Positions 1-5,920 of a DNA stretch of 7,476 nucleotides are shown here, in pieces; position 1 is the first letter of the stretch, and each line of letters begins with the position of its first letter. The notes beneath the pieces were generated by a model, which did no database searches, was not told the DNA's origin, and saw nothing but the letters and a program-made list of their open reading frames with translations. The stretch spans positions 1-7,476 of the forward strand of contig JAFGKV010000094.1 in the NCBI GenBank assembly GCA_016928395.1, written 5' to 3'. Source of the stretch: Candidatus Fermentibacterota bacterium. GTDB lineage: Bacteria > JAFGKV01. Position numbers and translations under genes: made by a program.

Positions 1-39
1 GCAGAGACGCCCTCCCCTACGGAGGCCTGCGAGGAACCG

Positions 40-100
40 TTGCCTTGTAGGGGCGGAGCTCTGACTCCGCCCGTGTCGGGCCTGAAGAAGGCCCTCCTAC
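40..100. repeat. Dispersed hairpin repeat, copy 1 (GTAGGGGCG type)
   Basis: The unit begins with TTGCCTTGTAGGGGCG (40-55), identical to 173-188. It holds a perfect 8-bp stem GGGCGGAG (51-58) / CTCCGCCC (65-72) with a 6-nt loop. A second perfect 6-bp hairpin follows, GGGCCT (78-83) / AGGCCC (89-94) with a 5-nt loop. The unit closes with CCTAC (96-100), which mirrors the opening GTAGG (47-51). Neither hairpin has a U-tract, so this reads as a dispersed repeat and not a Rho-independent terminator. Repeats opening with GTAGGGGCG are familiar intergenic elements in several GC-rich environmental phyla; their function is unknown. Confidence 0.75.
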
Positions 101-137
101 TCTGTCCATGCACCCCCCCGTCGCCCGCCAGCCTTGG

Positions 138-175
138 GGTCGGTAGTGCTCTCGTTGTCCTTGTCGTTACCATTG
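138..175. repeat. Low-complexity TTGTCGTT-type tract
   Basis: After GGGGTCGG, the sequence becomes a degenerate triplet-like run (CTCGTTGTCCTTGTCGTTACC) ending directly at hairpin copy 2. It resembles the tracts at 221-250 and 2873-2913, each of which also follows a G-rich GGGGTCGG or GGGGTTCGG string. It is part of a composite repeat family and has no coding signal. Confidence 0.55.
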
Positions 176-210
176 CCTTGTAGGGGCGACCGTCTCTGGT
201 CGCCCGCGGG
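173..210. repeat. Dispersed hairpin repeat, copy 2
   Basis: It shares 16 identical bases with copy 1 (TTGCCTTGTAGGGGCG, 173-188). The perfect 8-bp stem is GGGCGACC (184-191) / GGTCGCCC (198-205) with loop GTCTCT. Stem bases differ from copy 1 but stay paired (GGAG/CTCC in copy 1, GACC/GGTC here). This covariation suggests that the folded form, as RNA or cruciform DNA, matters to the element. No U-tract follows. A G-rich string and a TATCG tract lie immediately downstream. Confidence 0.75.
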
Positions 211-220
211 AGGGCGGGGG

Positions 221-250
221 TCGGTATCGCTATCGCCATCGGAGTCGTAG
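221..250. repeat. TATCGC-type low-complexity tract
   Basis: A degenerate hexamer-like run reads TCGGTATCGCTATCGCCATCGG, then AGTCGTAG. It directly follows hairpin copy 2 and a G-rich linker, the same order as in the copy at 2824-2913. Confidence 0.55.
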
Positions 251-309
251 CTTTGAATACGAGTACGAGCGCGAAGTTGAGGTGCACTCTCAAACGAGCC
301 CCTCCCCCC

Positions 310-377
310 GTCATTGCCCGACTCGTTCGGGCAATCCAGGCCGAGCTCTGGATCAACCGATCACGCCGGGTGATGAC
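310..377. repeat. 68-nt imperfect palindrome, REP-like element
   Basis: The left arm runs from GTCATTGCCCG (310-320) to ATCCAG (334-339). The right arm starts CTGGAT (348-353) and ends GGTGATGAC (369-377). Reading the right arm in reverse complement, roughly two thirds of the 30 positions match the left arm, with perfect GTCAT and ATCCAG ends, around an 8-nt centre. The pattern GTCATTGCCCG...GGGCAATCCAG, centre, CTGGAT... is a well-known type of bacterial REP/MITE-like palindrome. The long frames through this region translate the repeat (a tell-tale VIARLVRAIQ stretch) and are not genes. Confidence 0.75.
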
Positions 378-655
378 ATCCGTGCTCCTCATTCCTCCGG
401 ATCGATCTCATGCTCTGCGTGGGAACCTCTGCTCCCCTGTGAAGTTCAGCGCAGGCCGGCCTGCCGATCGCCGAATGGCTCGGGGTCGCCATCCAAGCGC
501 ACAGCCTTGCGTCTCCTCGCTGTCGTCATGGACACGGAGCACCCCCCGATGTAACATCTTTGCCTAGGGATCCATTCACCGTCGTGCCATCCGCCGTCTC
601 GCCCACGGGCAGCTCACTGGTGTCGCGCGGCAAAGGCCGCGGAGGGAGAGTTCTC

Positions 656-2080
656 ATGAGTCGACGTGTTGCGTCCTGGTTGCCGAGGCGCTGTCTCCCG
701 GCCCTTGTGGCCGGGGTGATCATCGCGGGCCCGCAAGGCGTTTCGGCCACGAAGCCCGTATACGATCGAATGGGGGTTGAGTCAACGGGGACCATTCGAG
801 TGTATGCCGATTACTGCGCGTTTCGCGGCGACAGTCTCGCGAGCCTCGTGGAGATATACATTCAGACACTTCTGGATGGCGTCACGTTCGTGACGGCGGA
901 GGACGGCTCGGTTGATGCAGAGATCGCCTACGATGCCTTCTTGGTCGACGGGCGCGGAGAGACCGCCCTCAAGAGCTGGACGATGCCTGTTCACCTGGAG
1001 ACGGCAGAGGACGCGGTCCGCCCCGGTCTTTCATTGTATGACCGGCTCGATCTGGCCGTCAAGCCGGGCGCGTATGATCTAGAGCTGAAGGTTCGCGATC
1101 TCCACGGTGCGCATACCGCGGAAATTGCCCTACCCATTTTCGCCGCCGATTTCTGGGGGCCCGCAGTCTCTTTGAGCGACCTGCAACTCGCTCGTTCAGT
1201 TACGCGATCCGATGACGACGACCTGTGGTTGAAGAACGGCTACCGGGTTCTCCCCAATCCCTCCCGCAGATACGGGGCCGCTCAGCCCACACTCTATTGT
1301 TACGCAGAGAGCTATGGATTGCGGCCGACAGGCGAGGCCGGGGAGTTCTGTACGGTGCTCTACGAGGTCGTTGACCTGGAAGGGAAACGCGTCTACCAGA
1401 AGGGGCCGTTCCTCCTGCGGCGGGTGGGGGAATCCGCCGTCTTGGTCGAAACTATCGACATTCGGGACCTCGCGCCGGGCTACTACCGGCTCGCCGTCTC
1501 CCTGGAGGATACCAGCACCTTCTCGCCCACGATGAGTACCAAGTCCTCCGCGATGTTTGTCCGGACCGAGGATCTCTCGTCCAGCACGCCGATGGGGTTG
1601 TCCCCCGCCGAATCCACCGCCGCGGAAGTCGAACTGCGATTCGCGGCCTCACCCGCCGAGGTGCGGAAGTTCCGGGAACTCAACCCGGTCGGCAGGGCCA
1701 CCTTCCTGGACCGGTTCTGGGCTGCGAAGGACCCTGACACGTCGACCCCCGAGAACGAAGCCCGTGCCCAGCTCCACGCGCGTATTGCGCAGGCTCAGGG
1801 CCAGTTCAGAGAAATGGGTCGCGACGGGATGGATACCGATCGTGGCCGTGTGTTCATCACCCATGGTCCACCCAGCGAGATCAGCAGGGTCGCCGGGGAG
1901 CTGACGTGCAAGGATCACGAAGTGTGGATGTATCACAGGGAACGGGAATACGAATTTGTCTTTTTCGACGAGACCGGCTCGAACTCCTACCGGCTCATTC
2001 ACTCCAACTACCCGGGAGAGGTGAGCCGTCCCGGATGGCCGGACATCGTCTGCGAAACGCCCAAGGTGCAAACCTTCTGA
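656..2080 (+). CDS. Exported GWxTD-domain protein with Trp-to-Met change in the name motif
   Basis: Predicted product is 474 aa. I chose ATG 656 because GGAGGGAG (641-648) sits 7 nt upstream and a signal peptide follows at once: RR-containing N-terminus, hydrophobic LPALVAGVIIAG, likely cleavage near residue 31. The frame stays open upstream to a TTG at 560, but that extension lacks an SD and would bury the signal peptide. Residues about 45-305 look like beta-sandwich material without a motif I can name. The C-terminal part (about 325-450) matches the GWxTD family: FWAAKDP (354-360), TPENEA (364-369), then DRGRVFITHGPPSEI (395-409) and an EVWMYHRE...EFVFFDETG...YRLIHS stretch (422-450). The expected GWxTD reads GMDTD (391-395). 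GWxTD proteins are exported proteins of unknown function, common in FCB-type bacteria and Acidobacteria. The next gene starts 20 nt downstream and probably shares the transcript. Family assignment is strong; the role is unknown. Confidence 0.88.
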   Translation: MSRRVASWLPRRCLPALVAGVIIAGPQGVSATKPVYDRMGVESTGTIRVYADYCAFRGDSLASLVEIYIQTLLDGVTFVTAEDGSVDAEIAYDAFLVDGRGETALKSWTMPVHLETAEDAVRPGLSLYDRLDLAVKPGAYDLELKVRDLHGAHTAEIALPIFAADFWGPAVSLSDLQLARSVTRSDDDDLWLKNGYRVLPNPSRRYGAAQPTLYCYAESYGLRPTGEAGEFCTVLYEVVDLEGKRVYQKGPFLLRRVGESAVLVETIDIRDLAPGYYRLAVSLEDTSTFSPTMSTKSSAMFVRTEDLSSSTPMGLSPAESTAAEVELRFAASPAEVRKFRELNPVGRATFLDRFWAAKDPDTSTPENEARAQLHARIAQAQGQFREMGRDGMDTDRGRVFITHGPPSEISRVAGELTCKDHEVWMYHREREYEFVFFDETGSNSYRLIHSNYPGEVSRPGWPDIVCETPKVQTF

Positions 2081-2086
2081 AGTAAG

Positions 2087-2100
2087 AAAGGGGATGCAGT
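2087..2100 (+). promoter_or_regulatory. Ribosome binding site supporting a GTG start
   Basis: AAAGGGG (2087-2093) stands 7 nt before GTG at 2101. No ATG lies in frame nearby, so the SD supports the GTG start and a short 20-nt link to the preceding stop. Confidence 0.6.
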
Positions 2101-2592
2101 GTGGCCTACGACATCTACGACAAGGATGGGAAGCTCCGCATACCCAGCCCCGACGAATGGCCCATGGCCAAGGATGCCGTTCGTCACGCCGTCACCGTGG
2201 GCGAAGCCTATTGCCCCCAGGGTCATGACCTTGTCGATCGCGATCGCCTGATTGGCGACCTGCCGGGCATTCGCCTGGGGTTTCGCCGGCCCGGCGGGGA
2301 GGTCGGTGAGGTGGTGCTCAGCCCAACTCTTGGGTGTTTCGACAAGATCGTACTCTCTTCGGAGTTGGTGGAAGGGGAGGAGCTGCAGCTCTTCTGCCCA
2401 CAGTGTTACACGCCCCTGCCGATCTTAAGGGAATGCCACTGCCGAGAGGGGGCAGTCGTGAACATGCTGTACTTGACCCGGGCCAATGATCCCTATGACG
2501 CCATCGCTTTCTGCAATGTCGTGGGCTGTCACAACAGCGCCCTGATCAAGTCGGGAGAGGTTATCCGCTCCGCTCGCCTGTGGGAGTGGTAG
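2101..2592 (+). CDS. Small Cys-rich, probably metal-binding protein of unknown function
   Basis: 163 aa, GTG start, preceded by AAAGGGG. It has no signal peptide or membrane segment, so it is likely cytoplasmic. It has eight cysteines: C38 in a CPQGH motif (38-42), C79, a CPQC knuckle (99-102), the CHC pair (C112, C114), C138, and C143 in a CH pair (143-144). The CPxGH plus CPxC pairing resembles a split zinc ribbon, and the later CHC and C-x4-CH could make a second site; metal binding is inferred. The segment GIRLGFRRPGGEVGEVVLSP (56-75) looks like a beta-rich core between the knuckles. I do not recognise the family. Rubredoxin-like or carboxylase gamma-subunit-like zinc domains were considered but do not match closely. 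It follows the GWxTD gene by 20 nt, suggesting co-expression. The TAG stop lies inside a short hairpin. Confidence 0.8.
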   Translation: MAYDIYDKDGKLRIPSPDEWPMAKDAVRHAVTVGEAYCPQGHDLVDRDRLIGDLPGIRLGFRRPGGEVGEVVLSPTLGCFDKIVLSSELVEGEELQLFCPQCYTPLPILRECHCREGAVVNMLYLTRANDPYDAIAFCNVVGCHNSALIKSGEVIRSARLWEW

Positions 2593-2606
2593 GCCGTTTG
2601 GCCACC
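2588..2606 (+). terminator. Weak hairpin over the stop codon of the Cys-rich gene
   Basis: GGT-A-GGCC (2588-2595) can pair with GGCCACC (2600-2606) across a GTTT loop, with one bulged A. The stop codon TAG is inside the stem. No U-tract follows (CGGGGACAGG), so it is at best a Rho-dependent or processing signal. Confidence 0.25.
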
Positions 2607-2683
2607 GGGGACAGGATTCGGTCCGGGTTCCGCTTCGTTCTGTGTTCGCAGGCTGCGGTTCATGGTCGCGATCGCAGCTCACA

Positions 2684-2760
2684 GGGTTCAGGGTTCGGTG
2701 TTCAGTCAGACCTCTGAGGGCGCGGGCGCACGCAGAGTGTTCGGGGTTGAGAGTACGGTG
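2684..2760. repeat. Degenerate GGGTTCAGGGTTC-type repeats
   Basis: GGGTTCAGGGTTCGGTGTTCAG (2684-2705, spelled here from two adjoining units) is a run of near 7-nt units. A diverged version, GTGTTCGGGGTTGAGAGTACGGTG, follows at about 2737-2760. On the opposite strand these translate as tell-tale HRTLNPE / HRTLNPV strings, a known signature of TTCAGGG-type intergenic repeats in bacterial genomes. They are not a gene. Confidence 0.5.
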
Positions 2761-2823
2761 CATCGCATGTACCGGATGCGGGACAGAGTCCCGCCCCTTC
2801 GGTGATGATGGGCATCAACCCTC

Positions 2824-2913
2824 GTAGGGGCGACCGTCCCTTATCGCCCGGCGGGGGCGGGGTTCGGGGCCAGTATCACCATCGTTGTTGTTATCGTTGT
2901 CGTCATCGTGGTG
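2824..2913. repeat. Composite repeat copy 3: degenerate hairpin plus TATCG/TTGTTG tract
   Basis: GTAGGGGCGACCGTC (2824-2838) repeats 180-194 exactly. The partner arm has decayed to ATCGCCC (2843-2849), so only about 6 bp pair (GGGCGA / TCGCCC). A G-rich linker with GGGGTTCGGGG follows, then a low-complexity tract (2873-2913) bounded by CACCA (2877-2881) and TGGTG (2909-2913). The order hairpin, G-rich linker, TATCG-like tract is the same as at 173-250, which argues that these parts are one mobile or duplicated unit. Confidence 0.65.
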
Positions 2914-3069
2914 GACGAGCTGGGGCAGTAGAGGAAAGCAGCAGGGCCGGCCCGCCTTCACCCCTTCACTTCTTTACCTCTTCGCCCCTTTGCGTAGGCT
3001 CCTTCACGCTCCCTATGCTCTTCATGGCGAACCCTCTATCCCTTCCTTCTCCCGACGTCGGAGTCTCAC

Positions 3070-4395
3070 GTGACACTTGCTGAAGCACAGCAGTTTCTTT
3101 ACAGCTTCGTGAACTGGGAGAAGAAGGGCGGCCGTCCCACTGAGGCCGCGGATCTGACCCGTTTCAGGCGCCTTCTGCACACCTTGGACGATCCGCATCA
3201 TCGGTTTCGGAGTGTTCTAGTCGTCGGCACGAACGGCAAGGGGTCGGTGAGCGCCATGCTGGCCTCGATGCTGCGTGCGGGCGGTCTTCGTGTCGGGCTC
3301 TACACCAGCCCCCATCTGGTCTCAATCACCGAGCGCATTCAGGTTGAGGGGAGGCCGATATCAGACGAGGATTTCGCCGCAGGCGTGACAGACCTGAAGG
3401 GCGCGCTTGGACCCTTGCCCGGCGACGCATGGGGCTACAGGACAACCTTTGAGCTTCTCACCGCGTTGGCATTTCGGACCTTTGCGGCGTCGGGGGTCGA
3501 TGTCGCCGTGGTTGAGGCCGGTCTGGGAGCTCGGCTGGATGCCACGGCAGTGGTGGATCCTGTCTTGAGCATCATTACGCCGATACACCTGGATCATACA
3601 GCTACTTTGGGGCGAACGCTCCGGGAGATCGCCCGCGACAAGGCGGGAGTTATTCGCCCGGAAGTTGGGCTGGTCACCGCCCCCCAAACGGCGCCGGTGC
3701 GGGCGGTCATCCGTGAAGAAGCGGAGGCTGTCGGTCCTGCTCAGTGGATTCGCGTGGGAGTTGACACGTCACACCGTTGGTGGCGCGCGGGTGATGGGTA
3801 CTGCGGCGCGGTGTTCAGTGGCCGCAGCGGCCGTGTCGAGATGGAGAGGTTGCCCCTTCGTGGAGCTCACCAGGTGGTCAATGCCGCGGCCGCCGTCGCG
3901 GCGGCCCGGATGGTCATGCCTGACGCACACCCCGGTATCCTGGCGAAAGGCCTGGCGCGGACCTGCTGGCCGGGGAGGATGGAGGTGGTGCCTGGATCCC
4001 CGCCACTACTCCTTGACGGCGCTCACAATCCGCACGGTGCAAGGACGCTCGCGAGGTTTCTCGGCGACTGGGATAGAGGTGGGCATGGCATCTGCACGAT
4101 TCTTGCGGCAATCAGCATGGGCAAGGATGTGCGCGGCGTGCTCGAGCCGCTGAGGAGCCGCTCCGCCTCGCTGGTCGCCTGCCGTGTCGATGAGCAGCGC
4201 GGAGTCGCTGCAGAAGAAATCGTGCGATGCGCGTCGGCCCTTGGGTTTAGCGTCACGGCCACGGATCTTCCCGATGCACTGCAATGCGCACGCGCGAGAG
4301 CCGATTCGGACGGCCTCGTGGTTGTCTGCGGCAGCCTCTACCTCGTGGGGGCTATTGCCGCCGAAACGGGGGTCTCGCACCGGTGGTGGGGGTAA
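3070..4395 (+). CDS. folC: Bifunctional folylpolyglutamate synthase / dihydrofolate synthase
   Basis: 441 aa, normal length for FolC. It adds glutamate to dihydropteroate and to tetrahydrofolates in an ATP-dependent ligase reaction in the cytoplasm. The Mur-ligase-like signatures are in order: P-loop GTNGKGS (53-59), TSPHL (79-83), ITERI (86-90), GLGARLDAT (151-159), HLDH (173-176), a DKAGVIRP motif whose K191 corresponds to the carbamylated lysine of the family, LRGAHQVVNAAAAVAA (263-278), WPGRME (300-305), DGAHNPHG (316-323) and GSLYLVG (421-427). The start is GTG 3070 with GGAG (3060-3063) 6 nt upstream. The usual GLGGRLDATN box reads GLGARLDATA here, two mild deviations. Everything else looks intact, so the enzyme is probably active. 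The gene stands alone between a repeat-rich spacer and a promoter-bearing spacer. Whether it does one or both reactions cannot be told from sequence alone. Confidence 0.95.
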   Translation: MTLAEAQQFLYSFVNWEKKGGRPTEAADLTRFRRLLHTLDDPHHRFRSVLVVGTNGKGSVSAMLASMLRAGGLRVGLYTSPHLVSITERIQVEGRPISDEDFAAGVTDLKGALGPLPGDAWGYRTTFELLTALAFRTFAASGVDVAVVEAGLGARLDATAVVDPVLSIITPIHLDHTATLGRTLREIARDKAGVIRPEVGLVTAPQTAPVRAVIREEAEAVGPAQWIRVGVDTSHRWWRAGDGYCGAVFSGRSGRVEMERLPLRGAHQVVNAAAAVAAARMVMPDAHPGILAKGLARTCWPGRMEVVPGSPPLLLDGAHNPHGARTLARFLGDWDRGGHGICTILAAISMGKDVRGVLEPLRSRSASLVACRVDEQRGVAAEEIVRCASALGFSVTATDLPDALQCARARADSDGLVVVCGSLYLVGAIAAETGVSHRWWG

Positions 4396-4424
4396 GGGTT
4401 TCGTACCGGCATGGGCACGGTTCA

Positions 4425-4433
4425 TGCTACAGT
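4425..4433 (+). promoter_or_regulatory. Possible extended -10 element just after folC
   Basis: TGCTACAGT fits an extended -10 (TG-n-TACAGT, 4 of 6 against TATAAT). The position 17 nt upstream (ACCGGC) does not resemble TTGACA. It is secondary to the better promoter at 4499-4527. Confidence 0.25.
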
Positions 4434-4498
4434 TTGGGCCACGGTTCTGCGGATCGGACGGATGAGGGATCGCCTGCAGCGACATCGTGCGCTTTTTG

Positions 4499-4527
4499 TT
4501 GACGATGCACGGCTGATCTGTTATCCT
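4499..4527 (+). promoter_or_regulatory. Sigma-70-type extended -10 promoter for the surface-protein operon
   Basis: TTGACG (4499-4504, 5 of 6 to consensus), a 17-nt spacer, then TATCCT (4522-4527, 4 of 6) preceded by TG at 4519-4520, one base before the -10 (extended -10). Expected initiation is near 4533-4535. That is exactly where a self-complementary leader begins, and about 93 nt before the ATG at 4627. Housekeeping-type expression is inferred from the motif. Confidence 0.6.
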
Positions 4528-4532
4528 TCCGT

Positions 4533-4587
4533 TCGCAGGTCATTGTACCCGCTAAAGTCGGGTGAAACAGAACAGCACACCCTGCGA
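4533..4587 (+). promoter_or_regulatory. Structured 5' mRNA leader of unknown class
   Basis: TCGCAGG (4533-4539) pairs perfectly with CCTGCGA (4581-4587). It encloses an inner hairpin ACCCG (4547-4551) / CGGGT (4559-4563) with loop CTAAAGT. The inner GGGTG (4560-4564) could instead pair with CACCC (4578-4582), which would break both other stems, so two exclusive folds exist on paper. The element starts at the predicted transcription start and ends 24 nt before the strong SD at 4611-4620. I compared it from memory with TPP, cobalamin, c-di-GMP, SAM, THF and glycine riboswitch cores and found no match. It may be a stabilising 5' stem-loop and not a sensor. Confidence 0.4.
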
Positions 4588-4610
4588 CCATTAAGGCCAG
4601 GAACCGTAGA

Positions 4611-4626
4611 AAAGGAGGGTGCGACG
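4611..4626 (+). promoter_or_regulatory. Strong Shine-Dalgarno that fixes the start at 4627
   Basis: AAAGGAGGGT (4611-4620) is a near-perfect anti-16S match. The GGAGG core ends 8 nt before ATG 4627. It excludes the in-frame upstream ATG at 4411, which has no SD and lies upstream of the predicted promoter. Confidence 0.85.
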
Positions 4627-5895
4627 ATGCGCCACGTCTCACGAATGGTGGCTGCGGCGACGGTCATGCTCCTACTCGTGCCTGTCATGAGTCTGGCTGC
4701 GCCCCGGTACCTGTTTCCCCACAGTCAGGAGATGGATCCAAGTCCGGCGTTCGCGCCGGGAACTCGCGATTCTTCCTACATCTACTATGATGACGGAACT
4801 CCTTACTACTACTGGACATTGGCGGCCGGGGACAGGGCGGCAGTGCGGTTCACTGTCCCCGCGCCCACCGAGATGGATTCGGCCGAGGTGCTGTCCATCC
4901 AGGTCATGGTCTACGACGCCACCGGCCCCGGCAACATCAGGCTCCATGTCTGGGCCGATGACAATGGACAGCCCGGCGCCGACCTCATGGCGCCGATGAC
5001 GGTCACGCCGACTCTGTACGCGTCGCCGGGGCAGCATCTGTGGAACTCATTCATCGACGTTCGCTTTGAGGATCAGCCAAACCCGGGTTATCAGCAGGTC
5101 GAGCAAGACATCTGGATCGGATATGAGTTTCTGTCCAGTGCGCCCAATCCCTTGGGCGATGTCGCAACCACGACACATCGAAGCTACTTCTACGAAGGCG
5201 GCTCGTGGGCACCGGTGGATGATTCCGACCTGATGATCCGGATCTGGTGGGGCCAGGATGTTCCCGTGGAGATCTCCTCCTTCTCGTATGAGGTTGCTGA
5301 GAATGGCATCCTTCTGCGCTGGGATACCCAGAGCGAGACGGAGAACTTCGGCTTCCGTGTCGTGCGCAGCGGCGACCTGCTGGGGCCCTATGCCGTGGTG
5401 AGCGAGCTCATCCCTGGCGCCGGCACGACCATCGTGCCGCAGCACTACGAGTTCTTCGACACTGACGTCGAGTGGGGCAACTGCTACTACTACTTCCTTG
5501 AGGACACAGATTTGTCCGGAATCTCCCACCGAACGGGCCCGCTGGCGGCCGTGTTCGGCACCCCTGTCGACCCACCGCTGCCGACCGCCCGATTGCTGGA
5601 CATAGCGCCGAATCCCGTCACGGAGGAGACCCGGTTGACCTTCCGGGTCGCCGACGGGACCGCGTTCCTGAACGGCAATGCCGAGATGGCGCCTCAGCGG
5701 GTGAATCTGGGATTGTATGACCTGCAGGGCCGTCTCACCAGACGCCTCTACTTCGGTCAGGTTCTTCCCGGCACCTATCATGTCACATGGGACGGGACGA
5801 CTGATGCGGGTTCCGCGTCGCCGGCTGGTGTCTACCTCTGCCGCCTCGAGGTAGGTAACCGGACCGATGTCACCCGTGTCGTCCTCGCTCGATAG
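4627..5895 (+). CDS. Secreted surface protein: jelly-roll domain, FN3-like domain, C-terminal FlgD-type Ig domain
   Basis: 422 aa from ATG 4627, chosen for the strong SD and a clear signal peptide (MRHVSRMVAAATVMLLLVPVM then SLAA, likely cut near residue 25). Residues about 50-208 start YIYYDDGTPYYYW and read as a beta jelly-roll of the kind found in FCB surface proteins (aVRFTVP, IRLHVWADDNGQPG). Residues about 213-310 open with VPVEISSFSYEVAENGILLRW and SETENFGFRVVRS, the stock FN3-like module found just before C-terminal sorting domains. Residues about 320-422 form a FlgD-Ig/T9SS-type-A-like tail: IAPNPVTEETRLTFRV, LYDLQGRL, GTYHVTWDGTTDAGSASPAGVYLCRLEVG. In Bacteroidota such tails route proteins through the type IX system; outside that group the route is uncertain. 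The next gene starts 43 nt downstream. The specific function is unknown; adhesion or a surface-layer role is inference. Confidence 0.88.
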   Translation: MRHVSRMVAAATVMLLLVPVMSLAAPRYLFPHSQEMDPSPAFAPGTRDSSYIYYDDGTPYYYWTLAAGDRAAVRFTVPAPTEMDSAEVLSIQVMVYDATGPGNIRLHVWADDNGQPGADLMAPMTVTPTLYASPGQHLWNSFIDVRFEDQPNPGYQQVEQDIWIGYEFLSSAPNPLGDVATTTHRSYFYEGGSWAPVDDSDLMIRIWWGQDVPVEISSFSYEVAENGILLRWDTQSETENFGFRVVRSGDLLGPYAVVSELIPGAGTTIVPQHYEFFDTDVEWGNCYYYFLEDTDLSGISHRTGPLAAVFGTPVDPPLPTARLLDIAPNPVTEETRLTFRVADGTAFLNGNAEMAPQRVNLGLYDLQGRLTRRLYFGQVLPGTYHVTWDGTTDAGSASPAGVYLCRLEVGNRTDVTRVVLAR

Positions 5896-5920
5896 GTTTG
5901 TGCAGGCAGTGCCTCGCATT

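Larger units (their letters stand above)
1..655. other. Non-coding repeat-rich spacer upstream of the GWxTD gene
   Basis: No credible gene lies in this stretch. Short open frames across 253-567 run through a palindromic repeat and have no ribosome binding site or recognisable domain. The spacer contains two hairpin repeats (about 40-100 and 173-210), two low-complexity tracts (138-175 and 221-250), and a 68-nt imperfect palindrome (310-377). The string CCCTCCCCTAC at 10-20 resembles the CCCTCCTAC that closes the first hairpin repeat at 92-100, so the window may begin inside the tail of another copy. I see no convincing promoter for the downstream gene. TAACAT at 552-557 is a weak -10 candidate without a good -35. 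Confidence 0.75.
2593..3069. other. Repeat-rich spacer between the Cys-rich gene and folC
   Basis: About 480 nt without a credible gene. From left to right it holds TTCAGGG/TTCGGTG-type near-repeats (2684-2760), a degenerate hairpin copy (2824-2850), a TATCG/TTGTTG tract (2873-2913), and a pyrimidine-rich stretch (about 2954-3053). The short frames across it have no SD and translate low-complexity DNA. I see no clear promoter for folC; its only clear expression signal is GGAG at 3060-3063. Confidence 0.7.

Noticed and set aside
51-94. Rho-independent terminators at the hairpins
   Set aside because: The stems are good but no U-tract follows, and the same hairpin recurs in spacers in a repeat context.
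173-250. CRISPR array
   Set aside because: Repeat copies are few, unevenly spaced and have no spacer-like unique segments of constant length.
253-567. Small + strand frame with a VIARLVRAIQ stretch
   Set aside because: It translates the REP-like palindrome and has no SD. This string is a typical artefact of such repeats.
560-655. Upstream TTG start for the GWxTD protein
   Set aside because: It would add 32 residues before a signal peptide and has no SD, whereas ATG 656 has GGAGGGAG at proper spacing.
2802-3083. Small + strand frame across the second spacer
   Set aside because: It consists of repeat and low-complexity DNA, overlaps the start of folC, and has no SD or domain.
4411-4626. In-frame upstream extension of the jelly-roll/FlgD-Ig protein
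   Set aside because: It has no SD, lies across the predicted promoter, and would place 72 residues before an obvious signal peptide. The start at 4627 has a near-perfect SD.
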